Part shown: positions 32,960 through 40,938 of the stretch, piece after piece | How the letters are laid out: the number at the start of each line of letters is the position of its first letter | Numbering within the stretch: position 1 is the first letter of the stretch | From: an uncultured Collinsella sp. | GTDB taxonomy: Bacteria; Actinomycetota; Coriobacteriia; Coriobacteriales; Coriobacteriaceae | Length of the DNA: 64,000 bases | NCBI GenBank assembly: GCA_934668875.1 | Contig: CAKUON010000006.1 | Location: 1-64,000, forward strand | Direction of reading: 5' to 3' | The notes under the pieces: generated by a model | Databases searched by the model: none | The model's input: only the letters and a program-made list of their open reading frames with translations | What the model was told of the DNA's origin: nothing | Program-made: the position numbers and the translations under genes

Positions 32960-32967
32960 GGAACCTC

Positions 32968-34200
32968 ATGCGCCAGTTCGATTACGCCACAGTTCCAGCG
33001 GAACTCGAAGCAACTCCAATCACCAACCTCCTTCTCTCAATACGAGAACATAAAGGCAGACAGCTTGTCCTGAGTCAAGTTAAACCCGAGCTTCTATCGT
33101 CCCTTATGGAGGAGGCCAAGATCCAAAGCACCCAATCCTCCAACGGGCTTGAGGGAATTGTTACCACCCAAAAAAGACTCAAAGCGATCATGGCGTATTC
33201 CGCCAAGCCAAACTCCCGCGCAGAGGAAGAAATCGCCGGATACCGAGATGTGCTTTCGCTTATTCACGAGCAACATGGCTCCATTCCCATTACGCCGTCG
33301 GTCATTCTGCAGCTGCATCGTGACCTTATGGCACACACGGCAATCTCGTATGGGGGCCGTTGGAAAGACAGCGATAACGAAATCGTCTCTATCGACGATC
33401 AAGGTAATCGATTTGTGCGCTTTAGGCCCCCTTCGGCCCTAGCAACCCCGGGGCTTATCGAAGAAGCCTGTCAATCCCTCAACGATGCTTTATCTCGCCA
33501 AGTCTGCGACCCCCTCCTTATATCATTCCGCTTCATCTTCGATTTTGTCAGCATTCATCCCTTCAACGATGGCAATGGCAGGATGAGCCGACTCCTCACA
33601 ACGCTGTTGCTCGAAAAGACCGGATACGACGTTGCGCGTTACATCAGCATCGAACGACTCATAGAAGACAACAAGGCGCTTTATTACGACGCCCTCGCCG
33701 CGAGCTCCGCTGGATGGGATGAAAATCAAAACATCGAGGCACCCTTTATCCGCTTCATGCTTGGAACCACCCTGGCCGCCTACCGACAACTCGAGCAGCG
33801 CACCTTGATAGACTCCAGCACGCGCCCTATATCGAAGCAAGCACGTATCGCCGCTCTATTCCAGCAGAGACCTGGTGTCATAAAGAAATCCGACATTCAG
33901 TCCAACTGTCCCGATATCAGCGAGGTGACCGTAAAACGGACCCTCAGCCAGCTTGTTGGTTGCGGTGCAATCGAAAAAACAGGAGCAGGTCGTTCAACGG
34001 GCTACATAATCAAAGACGACCACGCTCTGGAATTATTCATGCAATCCACAACACCCGATGGCGAGCGCGCAATTACAAAAGAATCCCCAAAGGATAAGCT
34101 CCTTGAGCGCATGAACCGAGCCGAGGACGAAAGCAGCGAGGGGCTCTACGAAGACTACGATTCATTCTCAAGGGACATCAGGGCAAAATACGGAATCTAG
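32968..34200 (+). CDS. Fic family protein with C-terminal winged helix
   Basis: A 410-residue Fic-domain protein. The catalytic motif HPFNDGNGRMSR starts at H197 and is intact, so AMP transfer to a target protein is expected. An N-terminal inhibitory-helix motif SxxxEG (S58-G63) suggests class II autoinhibition within the same chain. Residues about 288-345 form a winged-helix domain (ISKQARIAALFQQ through TVKRTLSQLVGCGAIEK), so the protein may bind DNA. The four-half-site operator immediately upstream fits autoregulation. The C-terminal tail (about 360-410) is charged. The codon use is less GC-biased than in neighbours. It may be a stand-alone regulator or part of a toxin-like stress system. 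Confidence 0.93.
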   Translation: MRQFDYATVPAELEATPITNLLLSIREHKGRQLVLSQVKPELLSSLMEEAKIQSTQSSNGLEGIVTTQKRLKAIMAYSAKPNSRAEEEIAGYRDVLSLIHEQHGSIPITPSVILQLHRDLMAHTAISYGGRWKDSDNEIVSIDDQGNRFVRFRPPSALATPGLIEEACQSLNDALSRQVCDPLLISFRFIFDFVSIHPFNDGNGRMSRLLTTLLLEKTGYDVARYISIERLIEDNKALYYDALAASSAGWDENQNIEAPFIRFMLGTTLAAYRQLEQRTLIDSSTRPISKQARIAALFQQRPGVIKKSDIQSNCPDISEVTVKRTLSQLVGCGAIEKTGAGRSTGYIIKDDHALELFMQSTTPDGERAITKESPKDKLLERMNRAEDESSEGLYEDYDSFSRDIRAKYGI

Positions 34201-34308
34201 TCATTTCTCGGAACAACCTCGTTCTTGCTATCTGCCCACATTTGCGCGTCATGGTGAAGCGGTTATCCTCGCGCCGGCAGGGGGCAGAAGTATCGCCTGT
34301 TGCGCTAG

Positions 34309-35073
34309 TTAGCAAATGACCTGCGTGTGCTCCTCGATGGCGGTGCGGTCCTCGGCGGTGATGCTCGGCTCGCATACTACGGCGTCCAGGCTGTCCAGGC
34401 GGCAGAAGGTGTAGAAGTCGCGCTTGCCGATCTTGCTAGAGTCGGCGATGAGGTAGCGCGAATCGGCCTTGCTAAAGGCGAGCTGCTGGATGCGGCCCTC
34501 GTCCATGTTGGACGTGGACACGTCGCCGTCCAGAATGCCGTTGGCGCCGATAAAGGCCGCGTCAATCCCCAGCGCGCGCAGAGTGTCCTCGGCCGTGGGG
34601 CCCACAAAAGCAGCGGTACGGCGACGGTACATGCCGCCCACGAGACACAGATCGCAGTCCTCGCGCTCCTCGAGCAGGTTAAAAACCGAAAGCGAGTTGG
34701 TCACGATGCGCAAACGGCACGCCGGCAGCATCGAGGCCATCTGTTCAACCGTGGTGCCCGTGCCCAAAAAGATGGTCGAGCCTTCCTCGATGAGCTCCAC
34801 GGCACGGCGCGCGATCTGCAACTTTTCCTCAGCGTGCTTGGACCGCTTTTCGCTATGAGAGTACTCGTGACGCAGCATCGCATGGGGGCGACCCTGCGCG
34901 CTGCGGGCACCGCCGTGCACGCGCTCGATCTCGCCCAGGTTCGCGAGCTCCTCAAGGTCGCGACGGATCGTCATGTCCGAGACGCCCAGCGCGTCCGAAA
35001 TCTCCTTGACTGAGACCGTTCCCTGCTCCTCGAGCAGCTGACGAACCCTATCCTGTCGCTCTGCCTTAATCAC
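34309..35073 (-). CDS. DeoR family regulator, LacR-like (DeoR-2)
   Basis: A 254-residue DeoR-type repressor. The N-terminal helix-turn-helix (about 5-57, VKEISDALGVSDMTIRRDLEEL, then VHGGA) precedes a sugar-phosphate sensor domain with FLGTGTTVEQMA near residue 103. The family includes LacR, the tagatose-6-phosphate-responsive repressor of lac operons. A motif AACA-N4-CGAACA occurs upstream of this gene, lacA and lacF, which makes it the best LacR candidate in the window. GTG at 35073 has GAGGA at good spacing and gives the usual MIKAERQ start; a GTG seven codons upstream is also open. It is divergent from galM. Confidence 0.88.
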   Translation of the reverse strand: MIKAERQDRVRQLLEEQGTVSVKEISDALGVSDMTIRRDLEELANLGEIERVHGGARSAQGRPHAMLRHEYSHSEKRSKHAEEKLQIARRAVELIEEGSTIFLGTGTTVEQMASMLPACRLRIVTNSLSVFNLLEEREDCDLCLVGGMYRRRTAAFVGPTAEDTLRALGIDAAFIGANGILDGDVSTSNMDEGRIQQLAFSKADSRYLIADSSKIGKRDFYTFCRLDSLDAVVCEPSITAEDRTAIEEHTQVIC

Positions 35074-35109
35074 GATGAGTCCTCGCTGTTCCACGCGTAC
35101 ATCAATTCA

Positions 35110-35123
35110 AACAGTAACGAACA
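35110..35123 (+). promoter_or_regulatory. Candidate LacR site AACA-N4-CGAACA, copy 3
   Basis: AACAGTAACGAACA lies 37 bp above the start of the DeoR-2 gene, in the gap shared with galM. It suggests autoregulation. Confidence 0.55.
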
Positions 35124-35278
35124 AATTGTATCAGATTCGCGCGGACCAAAAATGAACGCTTCAACTGCGCCTTCATTACTTTTTTTAAGAAAAATACCCC
35201 CTGCTTTAGTGAGGTGTAGTGATAATCTCGCCTGTTCGCGCTACAGTTTGTCCGAAATACCTCGATGTTAGGAACCAA

Positions 35279-36331
35279 ATGATCACTTCCGAGCTTTTCG
35301 GCACCGCGCCGTGCGGTACCCCCGTTCATCGTTACACCCTCAACGGGCCCGAGATCTGCGTTCGCATTATGGACTATGGCGCCACCGTACTGGGCATCGA
35401 CGTGCCCGACATCCCCGGCAACGTGCGCGATGTGGTGCTGGGCTTCGATAAGCTCGAGGATTACTTTGACAACCCCGCCTGCTTTGGCGCGACCATCGGA
35501 CCTGTGGCCAACCGCACCGCGGGCGCTACGATCACCATCGACGGCACGGACTGGCATATGCCGGCCAATGAGGGTGTCAACAACCTACACAGCGACCTTG
35601 AGCATGGCCTGCACAAGCGCGTGTGGGACGCCGAGCTCGATGAGGCCCACAATGCCGTGCGCATGACCACTTCGCTCGAGGACGGCGAGCTGGGACTTCC
35701 CGGCAACCGCACGTTTACGGCCGTGTTTACCGTGACGCCGACGGGCCGTTTCCGCATCGAGTACGGCTGCGAGAGCGACCGCGGCACCTACGTGTCCATG
35801 ACCAACCACACGTACTTTAACCTTGCCGGCCACAATGCCGGCATGGACTGCGAGCACTTCTTTGTGGCCAACGCCGCCCACTACCTGCCCATCGACGACC
35901 AGAACATCCCCACCGGCGAGATTGCTTCAGTCGAGGGCACGCCGTTTGACTTCCGTGAGCTGCGCCCCGTCGCGCCCGGTATGGAAGCCGACGATCTGCA
36001 GATTAAGCAGGCCCGCGGCTACGACCACTGCCTGTGCATCGGCGGCTACCAGTACGGCCGCAACTTGCGACGCGCCCTGCACGTCGAGGAGATGTGGACC
36101 GGCCGCGAAATGGATTACTACACCACCGCGCCGGGCGTGCAGCTCTACACCGGCAACTGGCTGGGCGACGAGCACGCCAAGGACGACGCCAACTATGGCT
36201 GGGGCGCCGGCTTTGCCCTCGAGGCCGAGATGTATCCCGACACGCCGCACCATGTGCTGTTCCCCCAGGGCATCGTGGGCCCGGGTCACCCCTACAGCAA
36301 TGTGATCGAGTATCACTTTATGAGGCACTAA
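35279..36331 (+). CDS. galM: Aldose 1-epimerase (galactose mutarotase)
   Basis: A 350-residue GalM. It interconverts alpha and beta anomers of galactose or glucose before phosphorylation. Family motifs are NRTAGATITIDG near residue 77, SMTNHTYFNLAGH near 175 (catalytic histidine), and the C-terminal VQLYTGNWL followed by an LEAEMYPDTPHH segment near 310-335 with the catalytic glutamate. The ATG at 35279 is preceded by TTAGGAAC. It differs from the two shorter LacX-type proteins in this window. A terminator follows. Confidence 0.93.
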   Translation: MITSELFGTAPCGTPVHRYTLNGPEICVRIMDYGATVLGIDVPDIPGNVRDVVLGFDKLEDYFDNPACFGATIGPVANRTAGATITIDGTDWHMPANEGVNNLHSDLEHGLHKRVWDAELDEAHNAVRMTTSLEDGELGLPGNRTFTAVFTVTPTGRFRIEYGCESDRGTYVSMTNHTYFNLAGHNAGMDCEHFFVANAAHYLPIDDQNIPTGEIASVEGTPFDFRELRPVAPGMEADDLQIKQARGYDHCLCIGGYQYGRNLRRALHVEEMWTGREMDYYTTAPGVQLYTGNWLGDEHAKDDANYGWGAGFALEAEMYPDTPHHVLFPQGIVGPGHPYSNVIEYHFMRH

Positions 36332-36357
36332 GCCCACTACGCGACATATCGCACATC

Positions 36358-36395
36358 AGCGTCCGCCGGCACCACCGCCGACGGGCGCTTTTTCA
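36358..36395 (+). terminator. galM terminator
   Basis: AGCGTCCGCCGGC pairs with GCCGACGGGCGCT (imperfect) and is followed by TTTTTC. Confidence 0.85.
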
Positions 36396-36437
36396 TTCTT
36401 TTGGCTTATTATTGCTGCTACTGAATTGATGGCATAA

Positions 36438-36592
36438 CAAAACTATGCCTGTTTACTACGATAAACCCGCGATATCCGACCACACGCTGGTTTTTAGGAA
36501 ATGAACACCCCGTCTACCTGCGGTTTTATTTTTCACATATTCGGCGTGCTCGGCGATTGACAATTCACCGTAGTAAACCGGCATAGTTTTGG
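36438..36592. repeat. Core-plus-variable-arms element, copy 2
   Basis: Inverted arms of 23-24 bp (36438-36460 and 36569-36592, CAAAACTATGCC...TTTACTACG, two mismatches) enclose a core with ACCTGCGGTTTTATT and GTGCTCGGC. The core matches that at 2066-2107, but the arms do not resemble the arms there. Confidence 0.65.
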
Positions 36593-36657
36593 CAGGCGGC
36601 GCAACACTGCCCCTCTATGTGGGCTAAATGATCCGTTTTTCCTCCGCCCCCAGGGGA

Positions 36658-37140
36658 TCACGTGAGCAGGTTCTCGATGGGATCGGGGTCGGAGCCGGGG
36701 AGATAACGGATTTCTAGCTCTATGCCGAGTTCTTGTAACTCTTTGAGGGCGGCGACGTCCGTATCGTTTACAGCGACTGCGGGCGTTACGGGACGCTTGC
36801 CCTCCCCTGCCTGCATGTGACCGATACTGATCTTGGTGATAGGCACGCCGCCCTTAACCAGCGCCAGTGCGTCCGCAGGCGACGCTACCATGATCAGGAT
36901 CCATTGGCGCGGCGTTGCCGCATGAATAACGTCAATCGTCCTTTGCACCGAGAAGAAACGCGTCCATACGCCATCGGGCGCCGCCACCCTCATGGGTGCC
37001 CACTTGCGCGAATCCGCCGCAATCTCGTCGTTAACGATCAGGACGAGATTGCTGCCCACGGCCTCGTTCCACAGCTCGACATCCTGCCCATAGATAAAGC
37101 GGTCATCGATTCGCGTAAGGAAAATCTTGGGTTGAGCCAT
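36658..37140 (-). CDS. Orphan PTS mannose-family IIB-like protein lacking the active histidine
   Basis: A 160-residue protein that aligns along its whole length with the intact IIB at 46386-46868. The phosphorylation-site histidine of the family lies in the motif DRLIHGQV; here it reads DRFIYGQD, with Y17 (codon TAT) in place of H17. The protein therefore should not accept phosphate from IIA. No IIA, IIC or IID gene is adjacent. It could be a decaying paralogue or a regulatory/sensory IIB relative; the frame is intact and the rest of the fold-defining sequence is kept. The ATG at 37140 follows GAATGGGGCAGCG, a weak ribosome binding site. Confidence 0.85.
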   Translation of the reverse strand: MAQPKIFLTRIDDRFIYGQDVELWNEAVGSNLVLIVNDEIAADSRKWAPMRVAAPDGVWTRFFSVQRTIDVIHAATPRQWILIMVASPADALALVKGGVPITKISIGHMQAGEGKRPVTPAVAVNDTDVAALKELQELGIELEIRYLPGSDPDPIENLLT

Positions 37141-37297
37141 CGCTGCCCCATTCTGTTCGAGGCCCGTAAGAGCAAGACATCGCGTCTCCAATATTAGTGC
37201 ATTTAAAGTGAGAAAAGCCGTCACAACACTTGCGCGGATTTGCGATGTCCCGTATCATAGACAGCCGTTGACGCCTCAGTTGCGTCACCACATGGCC

Positions 37298-37373
37298 GCC
37301 AGCGTAGCTCAGTTGGTAGAGCACCGCTCTCGTAAAGCGGGGGTCACCGGTTCGAGCCCGGTCGCTGGCTCCA
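37298..37373 (+). tRNA. tRNA-Thr (CGT anticodon)
   Basis: A complete cloverleaf. The acceptor arm is GCCAGCG with CGCTGGC, the D-arm has GCTCAGTTGGTAGAGC, the anticodon stem-loop is CCGCT-CTCGTAA-AGCGG with anticodon CGT at 37331-37333, and the T-arm contains GGTTCGAGCC. The encoded CCA end is at 37371-37373. It reads ACG codons. A terminator follows directly. Confidence 0.96.
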
Positions 37374-37384
37374 TTGCACAAGAC

Positions 37385-37407
37385 AGCCGCCTTCGGGCGG
37401 CTTTTTT
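37385..37407 (+). terminator. tRNA-Thr terminator
   Basis: AGCCGCC-ttc-GGGCGGCT stem with a run of T immediately after. Confidence 0.92.
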
Positions 37408-37476
37408 GGTGCCGATTTCTGGCGAACATCCGCCAATCCAAGCACAACGCCGCCGACAACTCCCCTACTCAACAAC

Positions 37477-37524
37477 AAGCCCCGCTAACCGCAATCCCCA
37501 AAGGAACCGCGATCAGCGGGGCTT
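37477..37524 (-). terminator. Terminator of the YhcH gene
   Basis: AAGCCCCGCT and AGCGGGGCTT form a 10-bp stem with additional inner pairing. On the minus strand it is followed by a T-rich stretch. It lies 45 bp after the YhcH stop codon. Confidence 0.7.
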
Positions 37525-37569
37525 AAACGCGCTCCCCAAGGGGAATCACGCTAGCTCACGAGCGGCGCG

Positions 37570-38043
37570 TTACTCCTCCCAGTAGGCGTCGGCAAGCAGC
37601 TTAAAGCAGATCTTCTTGACCGGCTGTGCGCCATCGCCCGGGAACTCGAGCGTGGGCATATGAGGCTCGCCGGCAACGAACAGCGCAAACTTGTCGTCGG
37701 CCAGATCACCGGCGATCGAGGCGTCGGAATCGACCAGATCGTAGTCGTCCTTCTCGTCAAACTCCTGGACCAGCGTCAGGCTGCCCGTGGCGACCTTAAA
37801 GGCCTCGCGACCCTCAACGTCAATCTGCAGGTCGTGATAGCGCTGATGCGTCTCGTAGTGAGCATCGGCCTCGGGACGCGTCGTGGGAGCCATGACGTTC
37901 GCAAAGACCTTGTCGCCCAGAATCGGATGGCTGCCGACCTCGAGCTCCGCCGGATCGTTCTCCTCGAGCCAATCGATCAGCACGTCGAGGCCCTTGAGCA
38001 TGCCGCGGTATTCCTCGATATCGCCCAGTGCACCGTAAATCAT
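37570..38043 (-). CDS. YhcH/YjgK/YiaL (EbgC) family protein
   Basis: A 157-residue cupin-fold protein of the family containing E. coli YhcH/NanQ, YiaL and EbgC. It starts MIYGALGDIEEY, and the central HYETHQRYHDLQIDVEG with HMPTLEFPGDGAQPVKKICFKL near the C-terminus contains the conserved metal-binding histidines and glutamate. Some members act as anomerases for sialic acid or other sugars. Here it follows the lacC-2 region and a nagA remnant on the same strand, which fits a role in amino-sugar or galactose catabolism. Its substrate is not predictable. Confidence 0.88.
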   Translation of the reverse strand: MIYGALGDIEEYRGMLKGLDVLIDWLEENDPAELEVGSHPILGDKVFANVMAPTTRPEADAHYETHQRYHDLQIDVEGREAFKVATGSLTLVQEFDEKDDYDLVDSDASIAGDLADDKFALFVAGEPHMPTLEFPGDGAQPVKKICFKLLADAYWEE

Positions 38044-38075
38044 CTAAATCCCCTCTCGGATCGTCTCTTTGGCAG

Positions 38076-38240
38076 CTACTCGGTAAACGCGTTACCGACG
38101 CTGTTGCCGCCCACATACGTCTCGACCAGGGTAAGGTCGGGATTGAACACGACAAAGTCGGCGTCGCGCCCCGGTATAATGCTACCGCACTTGTCGTCCA
38201 CACGGACAAACAAGGAGCGAGCAATACCGAGGCGCAACCC
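38076..38240 (-). pseudogene. 3' remnant of a nagA gene
   Basis: In one minus-strand frame, directly after the lacC-2 stop codon, about 50 residues match the C-terminus of the full NagA at 40939-42108: DDKCGSI, then PGRDADFVVF, then LTLVETYVGG and SVGNAFTE followed by TAG. The rest of the gene is absent and there is no proper start. It is a leftover of a duplication or insertion event that placed lacC-2/lacX-2 here. Confidence 0.85.
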
Positions 38241-38246
38241 AAACTC

Positions 38247-39182
38247 TTACAGCTCGGTCACGACAACGCCGTTGTAGACCTCGTCCCAACGGTCCATGAC
38301 CAGATGACCGGTCATGGGATCCATGGCGTTGAGCTTGCCGCAGGTGTTGGCGGTACGCAGCACCGTCTCGTCATCCGCGCCGGCTGCGATGGCGTGCGCG
38401 AAGCCCGCGATAGTGGAGTCGCCAGAGCCCGTAGCGTTAACGGCGGGGATATCGGGGGTCTTGGCGCGGAATGCACGGCCGTTATGGAAGCCAACGGAGC
38501 CGGCAGCGCCCATGGACACGACGACCCAGGGGATATCGGAAAAGCGGGCGTCGGAGGCAAGCGCGGCGCGGAGCTCGTCCACATCGTCGGTGGTAAAGCT
38601 CGTGCCCAGAAGGCCGTTGATCTCGGTCAGGTTAGGCTTAACCAGCTCGGGCTTGACCTCGGACTTAAGGGCTGCCTCGAGCGAAGCACCCGAGGTATCG
38701 AGCAGCACCTTGGCACCGGCGTTCTCGGCAATGCCCGTGATCTTGGCATAGTAGTCTGCCTCGACACCGCGGGGCAGCGAACCCGAGATGGTGACGACGT
38801 CGGCCTTGCCCGCAAGCTCGGTAAACTTGGCGGTAAAGGCATCGAGCTCCTCGGGGGCAATTGTCGGGCCGCTCTCGAGCAGCTCGGTCTGGTTGCCGGC
38901 GTGGAGGATGTTAAGGCAAATACGGGTCTCGCCCTTGATGGGTACAAAGTCGTTGTTAATACCATTGGCGTCCATGAGCTCGGCCATGTAGGCGCCCATG
39001 TGACCGCCGAGCAGACCGGTAGCAACAACATCGTCGCCCAGCTGGCCCAGGACACGAGCCACGTTGAGGCCCTTGCCGCCGGCGGTCTTTTCGGGCGTCA
39101 CGCGGTTGACGTCGTCGATAACAAGCTCGTCGAGCTGATAGCGCGTATCGACGGACGGATTCATCGTAACGGTGAGGATCAT
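38247..39182 (-). CDS. lacC: Tagatose-6-phosphate kinase (LacC-2)
   Basis: A 311-residue PfkB-family kinase, nearly colinear with LacC-1 (17982-18917) and of identical length. The PfkB motifs GGKGLNVARVL near residue 36 and NATGSGDSTIAGF near 247 are intact. In this setting its substrate, tagatose-6-phosphate, would come from AgaS (42226-43392) as well as from LacAB. It lies 59 bp downstream of lacX-2 on the same strand, and is followed by a nagA fragment. Confidence 0.92.
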   Translation of the reverse strand: MILTVTMNPSVDTRYQLDELVIDDVNRVTPEKTAGGKGLNVARVLGQLGDDVVATGLLGGHMGAYMAELMDANGINNDFVPIKGETRICLNILHAGNQTELLESGPTIAPEELDAFTAKFTELAGKADVVTISGSLPRGVEADYYAKITGIAENAGAKVLLDTSGASLEAALKSEVKPELVKPNLTEINGLLGTSFTTDDVDELRAALASDARFSDIPWVVVSMGAAGSVGFHNGRAFRAKTPDIPAVNATGSGDSTIAGFAHAIAAGADDETVLRTANTCGKLNAMDPMTGHLVMDRWDEVYNGVVVTEL

Positions 39183-39241
39183 TTTTAGCTCCTTATCTCG
39201 CAGGCTCCTTATGCCTCGCGATACGAGTCGACAAAACGGAA

Positions 39242-40123
39242 TTACAGAATCTCAATCGTGAACGAACGGACGACGGTCTCCTTGGGCTTGGCGACAAGGC
39301 AGCCGCGTTTGTGTTCAAGCACGTCATCCTCATCAGAGCAGGTCGAAAGACCGCCCCAAGGCTCAACCGCCACAAAATCGCCCTCGGGTTTGCTCCACAC
39401 AATGAGGTACGGGAAGCCCTCAAAGCTCAGGCTAACGCCCTTGTCCTCGCCCTTCTTGGAGAGCGTGACCTGACGGCTTTCGAGCACGTCAAAGATGGTC
39501 TCCGCAAAGTCGAAGAGCTCATGTGACAGCGGCAGGGTCTTTCCTACCATGGGGTTCTTGGAGCGGTTGTCCACGTCGATCAAACCGGTCGAGGGAACGG
39601 CGGTGCAAAGCTCCGCGGCCTCGTCCTTCTCAAACCGCAGCTCGTAGTCCGTATAGGCCTCGCCCTCGTCGAGCGGGCACCTAAAACCGGGATGACCGCC
39701 AATAAAGAACGGCATGTCCTCGGTACCCTCGTTGGTCACCTCGTAGGAGACGCGCACGGCAGTGCCCTCGAGCGTATAGCGGGCAACGAGCTTAAACGGA
39801 TACGGATAGTCGCTCAGCAACGCGGCGTTATCCTCCGAAGCCAGGCACATCGCCAGCTCGCTCTCGCTTTGGCTCAGCAGCTTCCACTCCTGCTTGCGCG
39901 CAAACCCGTGACGGGCGAGCTTCACGTGATGTCCGGCAAACGTCATGGCATTGCCATCGCGCAGGCCTCCGCAAATCGGGAAGCAGATCGGCGCCTGACC
40001 GGACCACACGGCAGGGTCGCCCTGCCACAGATACTCGCGACCGTCGGCGTCGATTGAGGTGAACGAGCCGCCAGCCGTGGAAACCTTAATAGAAATCGAA
40101 TCGTTGGAAAGAGCGTATTCCAT
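39242..40123 (-). CDS. lacX: LacX-like aldose 1-epimerase family protein (LacX-2)
   Basis: A 293-residue paralogue of LacX-1 with the same length and the same RHGFARK and GGHPGFRCPL motifs. The lacX-lacC order of the 19-kb operon is kept, so the two genes were probably duplicated together. The ATG at 40123 follows AAAGGATGGGC. Confidence 0.88.
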   Translation of the reverse strand: MEYALSNDSISIKVSTAGGSFTSIDADGREYLWQGDPAVWSGQAPICFPICGGLRDGNAMTFAGHHVKLARHGFARKQEWKLLSQSESELAMCLASEDNAALLSDYPYPFKLVARYTLEGTAVRVSYEVTNEGTEDMPFFIGGHPGFRCPLDEGEAYTDYELRFEKDEAAELCTAVPSTGLIDVDNRSKNPMVGKTLPLSHELFDFAETIFDVLESRQVTLSKKGEDKGVSLSFEGFPYLIVWSKPEGDFVAVEPWGGLSTCSDEDDVLEHKRGCLVAKPKETVVRSFTIEIL

Positions 40124-40279
40124 TGCCCATCCTTTCGAACAACTGCCCTTTACTCGCAAGCACCCATCTCAGTCCAAGCCAAAAGACAAACCTGCACGTT
40201 CATCGATGTGTCCGGTATCCCAGCTATCCAACGGGGTACCATATTGACATTGACTTCATTACAGCTGAAAGGCCTTCTC

Positions 40280-40864
40280 ATGCGAACCATCATCCTCTAC
40301 GCCTCGCGCCACCACGGCAACACGAAAAAGCTCGTGGACGCCATTGTCGAGGCGCATCCCGAAATCGATACCCTCGATGTAAAGACACTCGGTAAAAACG
40401 AGTACCCCGACCTGCACGAGTACCATTTGATTGGTGTGGCCACGGGCATCTATTACTCCGAGATCGACAAGGACATGGCACGTGTGCTCACCAACGTGCT
40501 GCAGCCGCAAGACAAGGTGTTTGGCCTTATGACCTACGGCGGTAAAAACAAGTGGTACGGCAAGGATATCGATGGGATCTGCCGCATGAGGCAAGCCATC
40601 TTTATGGGCGTCTACGGCTGCCCCGGCTTTGACACGTGGGGGCCGTTTAAGCTCACGGGCGGCGTCCAGAAGGGACACCCGACCGCAGAGGAAATTAAGG
40701 GAGCCGTCGATTTCTTCGATAAGATCGAAGACGAGTATGGCGACATCATCGTCGAAGAGTACGCCAAACGCGAGAAGCGTCTTGCCTATGAAAAGGAGCA
40801 TCCTGCGGGAGGCCTGGTGGCCGGCGTCAAGCGCACGGCAAAGAAGATCGCTAACAAGCTGTAA
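40280..40864 (+). CDS. Flavodoxin family protein
   Basis: A 194-residue protein. The N-terminal flavodoxin fold starts MRTIILYASRHHGNTKKL, where SRHHGNTKK is the FMN-phosphate loop. The segment FGLMTYGGKNKWYG near residue 85 would bind the isoalloxazine ring. A basic, probably helical C-terminal extension (about 165-194) is present. It may carry electrons or act as an NAD(P)H-independent quinone/flavin redox protein. It is divergent from lacX-2 and followed by a terminator. The ATG has a GAAAGG upstream. Confidence 0.85.
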   Translation: MRTIILYASRHHGNTKKLVDAIVEAHPEIDTLDVKTLGKNEYPDLHEYHLIGVATGIYYSEIDKDMARVLTNVLQPQDKVFGLMTYGGKNKWYGKDIDGICRMRQAIFMGVYGCPGFDTWGPFKLTGGVQKGHPTAEEIKGAVDFFDKIEDEYGDIIVEEYAKREKRLAYEKEHPAGGLVAGVKRTAKKIANKL

Positions 40865-40894
40865 CTGTGAAGGTGCTTTTGAGCGTTAACCCAT

Positions 40895-40933
40895 ACGGCG
40901 GGTCCGAGCAAATTCGGGCCCGCCGTCTTTTTC
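40895..40933. terminator. Terminator between flavodoxin and nagA
   Basis: ACGGCGGG-TC-CGA pairs with TCG-GG-CCCGCCGT and is followed by a T-rich run on the plus strand. It separates convergent genes. Confidence 0.85.
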
Positions 40934-40938
40934 TGTCG

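Larger units (their letters stand above)
36332..36657. other. Intergenic region with terminator and repeat element
   Basis: No gene is seen. It contains the galM terminator (36358-36395) and the second copy of the core-plus-variable-arms element (36438-36592). Confidence 0.7.

Noticed and set aside
37298..37373. Phage or island attachment site at the tRNA-Thr gene
   Set aside because: No duplicated tRNA 3' end, integrase or phage gene is seen in the following 25 kb; the neighbours are metabolic genes.
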